Shown here: piece after piece, positions 7,148-11,671 of the stretch
Layout: each line of letters opens with the position of its first letter
Numbering within the stretch: the stretch's first letter is position 1
DNA from: Bacteroidales bacterium
GTDB taxonomy: Bacteria > Bacteroidota > Bacteroidia > Bacteroidales > UBA932
Direction of reading: 5' to 3'
Length of the DNA stretch: 11,671 bases
Assembly (NCBI GenBank): GCA_009774765.1
Contig: VSOK01000055.1
Coordinates: 1-11,671, forward strand
The notes under the pieces: model-generated
Seen by the model: only the letters and a program-made list of their open reading frames with translations
The model's database searches: none
What the model was told of the DNA's origin: nothing
Position numbers and translations under genes: made by a program

Positions 7148-7217
7148 CAATCGTTTCATTGGTCAGGTGCAAATGGACTCCGGCTACTCAGCCGGAGTCA
7201 TCTGATTGAAACAATTG
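7148..7217 (-). terminator. Hairpin downstream of the endonuclease gene, probable terminator
   Basis: The inner arms GACTCCGGCT and AGCCGGAGTC (7176-7185 and 7190-7199) pair perfectly around a 4-base loop. Further out, CAATCGTTTCATT at 7148-7160 and GATTGAAACAATTG at 7204-7217 form an imperfect second stem. On the minus strand the inner hairpin is followed only by CATTTGC, a poor U-tract. It is centred about 80 bases after the endonuclease stop codon at 7267. Its strand cannot be fixed from symmetry, but the only gene that needs it is on the minus strand. Confidence 0.5.
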
Positions 7218-7266
7218 TGATCGCAGGACCACCTTATGATGATTGTTCCTGCTTCAGGGTGCAGCA

Positions 7267-8778
7267 TCATAATCCCCAGTCGGATGGCTTGTATGAGTCT
7301 TTCGGAGCGTTTGGCACATTGGCAAAATATGTGAATCCGGTGATTTTCTCAAGTTCCGCTACGGACATCATATCTTTGGCCTGCGGCTTGTGTCCTTTCT
7401 GCATTGCGTGGCACATCACAAATGCGGCGCATTGAAGCTCTTCCGGCTTGCATTCAGTCACGGCCTTTCCCGTGTTTCCGGATTTGGTCCTCAGGAGTAC
7501 ATAGTAAAACATTGTCGGAAGCGAGACATCGCTTCTGCCGCCGAATGAGATCTTCCTTGCGGATTCCCTGTTGCCGTATGCGTCTGTGTATGTCTCAAAA
7601 TGGCATCCGATGACTTCATACAATGTGTCTGCCGGGACAAGGCCGTCGACATAGTCTTCGAGGTTGTTCCAGGCACCTCCTCCTGTGTTGAATGTGCTGC
7701 TTTTCTGCGGAGCAATATTCGTATAGTAGAACACTTGTCTGTTTGTGGCTGAGGATGAAGTCCTTTCGGCGGAACCGAGCATATGGCCTTTGTTGCATCC
7801 GTCTCCGGTGGATTTTGAATTGTATTGGATTGACGCCGGAATTTCGGGGTCGGCATTGTATGCATCTGTCCTTTTCGCGCTGCTGGTATACATACGGTGT
7901 CTCGGCGCGGCAACCCATAGAGGCACGTGGTGCTCCGCGCTGAAGCATACAGTGTAGTTCCTTGCCGGTCTTCCCTTGCTGTCCTTTTCGCCTCCGGCGC
8001 ATATATGGCTGGCATAGTAGATGTCCCTGTTGTTGTCGTTTATCCCGTCTCCGTCCTTGTCGGTAATTACCGGCAGTTCAAACCATCCTTTAATGTTCGT
8101 GTCTGGAACTGTAGGCTGGTCCGGATCCTCTGGGTCGACAGGAGGCTCCGGGTCCGTGTCCGGCTCTCCCGGATTTTCCGTGCTTCCTGCTGCGGTCCTT
8201 CTGTATAATGTAATCTCTTTCTGGCTTCCGGTGTAACAAGCGAATCTCGGTGCGCTTTCATTCCATTGGAGCCGCCTGTCGGAAGCGTTTGCCGGTGAAA
8301 TGGAAATTGTATTGTTGCTGTATTTTATTTCCCACAGGAAGCTGTTGTCGCCTGTATCCGGATTCTCTTCTTTGCTCAAAGAGTTCTTGCTTCCGGAATA
8401 TCCTATATACCACAGACTTGCCACATTTATAGAGTATCCTCCTGCGTTTCTGGTTATAGTGGATTTATACGGGTCCGCCTTTTCGGCATATATCCCGTTT
8501 TCTGTAAGGAAATCATTGAAGTTTATTTCTCCTGACTGGTCCTTTGCCGGCTGCCCATACGGCTCCCAGTCTGCAAGAACTTTGATCTCGTCAGTTGAAG
8601 TGTATGTTATGAGATATTCTCCGGACCAGTCGTCCAATGGAGCGGTGACTTTCTGGTAGTAATATTCTTTTTGAGGTTCCACCGGTATCTCTTCATTGTC
8701 CTTTGTCTCATCAAGTGGACTGTCGCAGGAGGATACCGATATTGCGGCAGCAAGGATAAACAGGTATATCTTTTTCAT
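7267..8778 (-). CDS. Secreted lipoprotein, DNA/RNA non-specific endonuclease family
   Basis: A 503-residue surface or periplasmic lipoprotein with a metal-dependent nuclease domain of the Serratia NucA/EndoG type, expected to cleave DNA and RNA. Residues 1-18 are a lipoprotein signal ending in the lipobox VSSC (C18). Residues about 38-195 form a beta-rich module that recurs in secreted Bacteroidetes proteins (GEYLITY near the start, then WYIGYSGSKN, RRLQWN, and RFACYTGSQKEITLYRR at the end). Residues 200-228 are a Pro/Asp/Glu linker. The nuclease domain runs from about 229 to the end. It has a calcium-loop-like DKDGDGIND at 240-248, a catalytic GHM (H332), YYTNIAPQKS at 351-360, the probable metal ligand N364, and W370-x-x-x-E374. 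The usual DRGH motif reads NKGH here (329-332). The ATG at 8778 gives a complete signal and follows its own promoter region. No partner gene lies beside it on the same strand. Confidence 0.92.
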   Translation of the reverse strand: MKKIYLFILAAAISVSSCDSPLDETKDNEEIPVEPQKEYYYQKVTAPLDDWSGEYLITYTSTDEIKVLADWEPYGQPAKDQSGEINFNDFLTENGIYAEKADPYKSTITRNAGGYSINVASLWYIGYSGSKNSLSKEENPDTGDNSFLWEIKYSNNTISISPANASDRRLQWNESAPRFACYTGSQKEITLYRRTAAGSTENPGEPDTDPEPPVDPEDPDQPTVPDTNIKGWFELPVITDKDGDGINDNNRDIYYASHICAGGEKDSKGRPARNYTVCFSAEHHVPLWVAAPRHRMYTSSAKRTDAYNADPEIPASIQYNSKSTGDGCNKGHMLGSAERTSSSATNRQVFYYTNIAPQKSSTFNTGGGAWNNLEDYVDGLVPADTLYEVIGCHFETYTDAYGNRESARKISFGGRSDVSLPTMFYYVLLRTKSGNTGKAVTECKPEELQCAAFVMCHAMQKGHKPQAKDMMSVAELEKITGFTYFANVPNAPKDSYKPSDWGL

Positions 8779-8784
8779 TTTTTT

Positions 8785-8826
8785 GTATCAGGGAGAATAG
8801 TCCCTGTTTTAAGCGATACAAAAATA
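8785..8826 (-). promoter_or_regulatory. Promoter -7 box and leader hairpin of the endonuclease gene
   Basis: TATTTTTG on the minus strand (8819-8826) matches the -7 consensus; no TTTG is found at -33. Between it and the ATG at 8778 the leader can fold: CAGGGA (8789-8794) pairs with TCCCTG (8801-8806), and GTATC (8785-8789) can pair with GATAC (8815-8819), with unpaired bases on one side. The fold would end six bases before the start codon, close enough to affect ribosome access. Confidence 0.5.
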
Positions 8827-9089
8827 GTATATTATTTTTAGTTCTCAGTTCTTGTATGGAGCGTATTCTTATTATTTTGCTTTTTCATTTTACCTGGAGA
8901 ATTCCTTATTGAAAATTTAAGGCGGAGAATTATTTTTATATATTTGAACTTTCTGTTCATATATACGTCTTGCGCTCGGCATAATCAAAGCAAGCTTTGC
9001 TTCTGCTCTCAACTTTGACTATATTTGTCAGAATTTACATACTAAAAGCAGATTGATTTTGTCCAGGCTACAATAATATTCTATGAAAT
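8827..9089. other. AT-rich divergent spacer
   Basis: 263 bases of low G+C between divergent genes, with no plausible ORF. Apart from the plus-strand promoter listed separately, it holds a weak AT-rich hairpin around TGAAC (8945-8949) and GTTCA (8955-8959), and a GCTCGGCATAATC...TTCTGCTCTC block at about 8973-9010 around an AAAGC-AA-GCTTT repeat (8987-8998). Confidence 0.6.
8996..9027 (+). promoter_or_regulatory. Bacteroidetes sigma-ABfr-type promoter for the 9090-10252 operon
   Basis: TTTG at 8996-8999 and TATATTTG at 9020-9027 are separated by 20 bases, the full Bacteroidetes housekeeping consensus (TTTG, 19-21 bases, TAnnTTTG). Transcription should start near 9032-9034, giving a leader of about 57 bases to the ATG at 9090. 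It is the best promoter match in the window. Confidence 0.78.
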
Positions 9090-9542
9090 ATGAAACATTT
9101 TAGATATATACTTATTTTACTTTTTGCTTTTTCTCTACAAAGTTGCCTGGGTTCCTTTTATGACATTGAGTTTCATAAAGATACTGATATTGTTATTCCT
9201 GCAGACGGCGGTACATATCATTTTGAGGTAGAGGCAGTTGAAACAAAAACTAGTTTTTCAAGTGTTTTAAGACGCTTTGAATATCGGATTATAATCGATG
9301 ATGAAGTTATTGATCAGCAGTTGGTACATATCCGGATATCCAATGCTCATATCGAAGTTGGAGACCAATGGGAAATAGAATTTAACGTACCCCAAAATGA
9401 AACGTTGACACAAAGAGAAGTAAGAGTAGAGGTGATTGTAGAAAAAGACTATCGTCCCAATGAAAGCCGGGATTCCAACAAGATTGATCCTGGTAACAAT
9501 AGCTGGCAAACGGTCTGGGAGGCGATTCAATTGTCACATTAA
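9090..9542 (+). CDS. Small lipoprotein with a BACON-like or Ig-like fold
   Basis: A 150-residue lipoprotein of unknown function. Residues 1-19 are a lipoprotein signal with the lipobox LQSC (C19). The rest is mostly predicted beta-strand. It has an IPADGGTYHFEV segment (about residues 36-47), a central charged strand pair, QWEIEFNVPQNETLTQREVRVEVIV (about 93-117, quoted in parts), and a closing WQTVWEAIQ. This order (ipadGG start, W in the middle, n-x-t-x-x-R-x-x-x-i strand, Q-containing end) resembles BACON and other Ig-like modules of Bacteroidetes, but it is shorter and divergent. The ATG at 9090 is chosen because an ATG six bases upstream is in another frame and stops after six codons. 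The next gene begins 17 bases after its stop, so the two are probably one transcript. Its base composition is clearly richer in A+T than the endonuclease or helicase genes. Confidence 0.8.
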   Translation: MKHFRYILILLFAFSLQSCLGSFYDIEFHKDTDIVIPADGGTYHFEVEAVETKTSFSSVLRRFEYRIIIDDEVIDQQLVHIRISNAHIEVGDQWEIEFNVPQNETLTQREVRVEVIVEKDYRPNESRDSNKIDPGNNSWQTVWEAIQLSH

Positions 9543-9559
9543 TAAATCCGGACTTGACT

Positions 9560-10252
9560 ATGGGATTCCAGTATTATATAATAAAGCGGGATAAGAGTAC
9601 TCCTTATGAAGTGAAGCATCTGTATGAGTGGGTGTCTCGTCAGATTGAATCTGCTCCTCATAAGCGTCAAGATGATAAAGACATCCTGTGCACGCCATTA
9701 AGGAAATGCTATCAAGATATGTTGAAAGAGTTTCCTGCCCTTAATGGAAGAGATTCAACAGATGATGAAGACTTGATTGATAAAGCATTGGACTATAGTC
9801 TGGCCCCAAATGTAATAATGGTGGACTGCGGGTTGTCTCAAGCTGTTTTAGCAATACATTATTGCCATAGCATCGCAAGAAAATATGGATTGTGCATATA
9901 CTGCATTAAATATTTCTCTTTACTGGATGAAGCCAATAAACCACTCAATGTTATAGAACGCCATCTGACGTGTGATTATCCGACTTTGGGTAAGGCTATA
10001 ATATCGTCTTTAATAAATCCTATTATTGTAGCCGCAATTATTTTCGGTTGCTACTTTCTGACAAAGTTATTTGTTTCATTGTATCCTCTGCCGTATTATG
10101 TGCCATCAATTCATATTTCGACAACAATGATAACAGTCGTTGCGGTGGTAGTGGGTGTCGTGTTGTTCAGCATAGAATTACGCAATGCACGCAGGGGAAG
10201 GGAAAACTTGTATGACGAATCTGTTTCAGGGATGGAAGCCGCAAACCGCTAA
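9560..10252 (+). CDS. Two-TM membrane protein with a cytoplasmic immunity-like N-terminal domain
   Basis: A 230-residue protein whose function I do not recognise with confidence. Residues 1-120 form a soluble domain, MGFQYYIIKRDKSTPYE...LYEWVSRQIE, then TPLRKCYQDMLKEFPALNG, then NVIMVDCGLSQAVLAIHYCHSIARKYGL. Spacing and pattern resemble a widespread family of small soluble proteins with MGFDYYIYD-, W-, TPxLxxWYxxM-, FPxMNGP- and SxxxxEEAYxxxxELAxxHGV-type blocks, which often occur as single genes and near polymorphic toxins. Residues about 152-174 and 187-205 are hydrophobic and should span the membrane twice, leaving both ends on the same, probably cytoplasmic, side. The ATG at 9560 is preferred over the TTG two codons earlier. 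The gene follows the lipoprotein gene by 17 bases and converges with the hydrolase gene, with eight bases between stops. Confidence 0.8.
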   Translation: MGFQYYIIKRDKSTPYEVKHLYEWVSRQIESAPHKRQDDKDILCTPLRKCYQDMLKEFPALNGRDSTDDEDLIDKALDYSLAPNVIMVDCGLSQAVLAIHYCHSIARKYGLCIYCIKYFSLLDEANKPLNVIERHLTCDYPTLGKAIISSLINPIIVAAIIFGCYFLTKLFVSLYPLPYYVPSIHISTTMITVVAVVVGVVLFSIELRNARRGRENLYDESVSGMEAANR

Positions 10253-10260
10253 ATTCAGAC

Positions 10261-11055
10261 TCACAAATTTTTCTGTCCTTTCCAGAACGCTTCAAGGGTT
10301 TTGTTGAATTCCAGAGGAACGTCCATATTTACGCAATGTCCGGCATTTTCAAAAACGACCATGCGGCAGCCCGGTTCATTGGCCTTCCAGGCTTCTGTAA
10401 GTTCCAATTCCATAGGGATGTCGTATCTTCCACAGCCGATAAGCAGGGGATAGGCCCTTTTCCCGGTCTTCTGCCTGTTTACCATTCTGTTCAGATCCGC
10501 CAGGAACATAAACGACTTTTTTGGAAACCGTATGTTCATCGCAAAGAACTCATCCTGGGCCTTTGTGGTATATGCGGAAATCTTCCTGTTCGCCTTTGCG
10601 AACCATTTGACTGAAAACAGTGCCTTGAGCATCATCAGCATCTGTTGTGAACTGTTTTTCCTCTGTATGCTTATGTCGAAGTTGTTGATGTCGTATCCTC
10701 CGAAACAGGCCAATGAACTTACTGCGTCAGGATGATTGTTGGCGAAATCCTGGGCCAATACAGCTCCCAAAGAGACTCCGACAATATGCAGTTTGTCTAT
10801 GCCTTCCGCCTGCATGATGTCAAATATCCATTCTGACATTTTGAGGATGCTGTCTCCTTTCCTTGTCTTCGAGGAGAGTCCGTGCCCGATGATGTCGATT
10901 GCCAGGATGTTGTATTTGTCCTGGAAATACTTGAACTGTGTCTTGAACATATCGTGGGTGACGAATGCCGCGTGTATGAAAAGCACCCATTCGTCATGTC
11001 CTTCATCGCTTACAAAATATGCAATCGGAGAAGAGTCCGATATCTTTGTCTTCAT
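10261..11055 (-). CDS. Alpha/beta-fold hydrolase
   Basis: A 264-residue cytoplasmic alpha/beta hydrolase, an esterase-like or lipase-like enzyme with unknown substrate. Visible parts are the oxyanion-hole strand VLFIHAAF (24-31), the second strand NILAIDIIGHGLS (49-61), the nucleophile elbow GVSLG with S95, the acid D212 in GCGRYDIP, and the catalytic H240 in ENAGHCVNMD. The usual HG after the first strand is HA here. A cap region rich in helices sits between about 128 and 185. Length is normal for the family and there is no signal peptide. The ATG at 11055 lies 49 bases after the stop of the methyltransferase gene, which suggests one transcript. There is no obvious hairpin between this gene and the convergent gene on the other strand. 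Confidence 0.9.
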   Translation of the reverse strand: MKTKISDSSPIAYFVSDEGHDEWVLFIHAAFVTHDMFKTQFKYFQDKYNILAIDIIGHGLSSKTRKGDSILKMSEWIFDIMQAEGIDKLHIVGVSLGAVLAQDFANNHPDAVSSLACFGGYDINNFDISIQRKNSSQQMLMMLKALFSVKWFAKANRKISAYTTKAQDEFFAMNIRFPKKSFMFLADLNRMVNRQKTGKRAYPLLIGCGRYDIPMELELTEAWKANEPGCRMVVFENAGHCVNMDVPLEFNKTLEAFWKGQKNL

Positions 11056-11104
11056 AAATAGTGTTTTAAACTTTGTTTACAATCACTCCGCTTTTCCGTG
11101 AGGC

Positions 11105-11671
11105 TCATTTGACGGCACAGAAGACAGCTATGCTTTCCACTGTGTCAACTTTTACTTTACGGTACATATTTTCAAGCCTTTTCTTCAGGCTTTCAGCCGT
11201 TTCAAAAGGTGGGGTGCAATATCCTTTAGGAGTGTATATGTGCTTGATTATCCAGTCGGTACGCTTGTTTTCCTCCATTACTGCAAAACATCCGCAAAGC
11301 ATGCCTCCAGGCTTCAGTACCCTGTAGGTCTCATCGTAGGCGGCACTTTTGTCCGGAAAGGCGTGGAATCCATTGAGTGACAGGACTATGTCGAAGCTCT
11401 CGTCTTCAAACGGCATATTGCCGACATCTCCCTGTACGAAATCTATGTTTTTGATGTCAAGTCTTTCAGCAAGCCGTTTTGCTCTCTGCATCATATCGGG
11501 CGAGTAGTCAAGACAAGTGATCTCTGCCCCGGGCAGTGTCCTGTACGTCGGCATTGTGATTATCCCTGTACCGACAGGGACCTCCAGAAGTTTTCCTCCA
11601 AAATTTTCTGGTATATTGGAAAGGACCATTTCCTGATATTCCTGCGTCTTTTCCTTATCGAGATTCCACAC
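11105..11671 (-). CDS. Class I SAM-dependent methyltransferase (5' end outside window)
   Basis: At least 188 codons of a Rossmann-fold methyltransferase that uses S-adenosylmethionine; the acceptor is unknown. Motif I is KLLEVPVGTGIITMP, an E-x-x-x-G-T-G variant. Motif II is the acidic end of the second strand, ITCLDYSPDMMQRAKRLAE, whose D binds the ribose of SAM. Then come DFVQGDVGNMPFEDESFDIVLSLNG (in two blocks, motifs III and IV) and RVLKPGGMLCG, typical of UbiE/MenG-like small-molecule methyltransferases (Methyltransf_11 type). The C-terminal 60 residues (ENKRTDWIIKHIY onward) form a substrate lid. The last codon in the window happens to be GTG, but the family normally has some 20-40 residues before motif I and an upstream helix, so the true start is probably beyond the right edge. 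It precedes the hydrolase gene by 49 bases. Confidence 0.88.
   Translation of the reverse strand: MWNLDKEKTQEYQEMVLSNIPENFGGKLLEVPVGTGIITMPTYRTLPGAEITCLDYSPDMMQRAKRLAERLDIKNIDFVQGDVGNMPFEDESFDIVLSLNGFHAFPDKSAAYDETYRVLKPGGMLCGCFAVMEENKRTDWIIKHIYTPKGYCTPPFETAESLKKRLENMYRKVKVDTVESIAVFCAVK

Larger units (their letters stand above)
6865..7266. other. Gene-free spacer with several hairpins
   Basis: About 400 bases without a convincing gene. Short open frames here have no recognisable product. The stretch holds a 6-pair hairpin with a 4-base loop at 6993-7008 (CGGGGA/TCCCCG), a GGAATC-G-GATTCC repeat at 7024-7036, a 14-base perfect palindrome at 7074-7087 (AAAACAATTGTTTT), a 10-pair hairpin at 7176-7199, and a nested repeat at the very end (7234-7272). 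The part up to about 7030 is likely the leader of the sigma operon; the part above 7148 is likely the 3' region of the endonuclease gene. Confidence 0.6.

Noticed and set aside
7000..7435. Plus-strand frames of 69 and 123 codons in the 6865-7266 spacer
   Set aside because: They cross hairpins and run into the antisense of the endonuclease; no promoter or family pattern was found.
7491..8015. Minus-strand frames of 174 and 128 codons inside the endonuclease gene
   Set aside because: Both lie in alternative frames of a gene with an intact nuclease domain; the proteins are low-complexity in Arg, Thr and Pro.
8690..9089. Insertion sequence or phage attachment site beside the AT-rich islet
   Set aside because: No terminal inverted repeats, transposase or integrase, tRNA gene or matching direct repeats at the islet borders were found by eye.
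1..11671. CRISPR array or tandem repeats
   Set aside because: No regularly spaced repeats of 20 bases or more were seen on either strand.

Overview
The window looks like a chromosomal stretch from a gut-type member of the Bacteroidales. Several things point there: a DnaQ-like exonuclease/RecQ/UvrD fusion helicase; two DUF4252 proteins around an ECF sigma factor; a secreted lipoprotein endonuclease carrying a module common in this order; start codons without clear Shine-Dalgarno sequences; and promoter boxes of the Bacteroidetes type (TTTG at -33, TAnnTTTG at -7). Assignment below order level is not possible from the sequence alone.

Layout, left to right. (1) 1-3407, minus: 1135 visible codons of a large fusion helicase, cut by the left edge inside its UvrD-like part. 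(2) 3513-3785, plus: a 5'-truncated remnant of a DJ-1/PfpI-type glutamine amidotransferase-like gene, squeezed between the helicase promoter region and (3) 3805-4758, minus: a single ATP-grasp ligase. (4) 4876-6864, minus: a four-gene unit read as DUF4252 protein, ECF sigma factor, one-pass membrane protein (probable regulator of the sigma factor), second DUF4252 protein, closed by a clear intrinsic terminator at 4876-4923. (5) 6865-7266: about 400 bases without a convincing gene, holding several hairpins and a -7 box. (6) 7267-8778, minus: a secreted lipoprotein of the DNA/RNA non-specific endonuclease family. (7) 8779-9089: an AT-rich spacer with promoters pointing both ways; the plus-strand one matches the Bacteroidetes consensus with a 20-base spacer. 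(8) 9090-10252, plus: a two-gene AT-rich islet, a small lipoprotein followed by a membrane-anchored protein of unknown function. (9) 10261-11671, minus: an alpha/beta hydrolase preceded by a SAM-dependent methyltransferase cut by the right edge.

How the parts work together. The sigma/DUF4252 cluster reads as a self-contained envelope or stress regulon: tightly packed, with its own terminator and two small exported proteins bracketing the regulator pair. The endonuclease, the lipoprotein and the membrane protein are all envelope-directed but are transcribed separately. The plus-strand pair at 9090-10252 is the only intact plus-strand transcription unit and is visibly richer in A+T than the flanking genes, which suggests a later arrival. 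The methyltransferase and hydrolase are consecutive and probably co-transcribed. I see no tRNA, rRNA, CRISPR array or insertion sequence.
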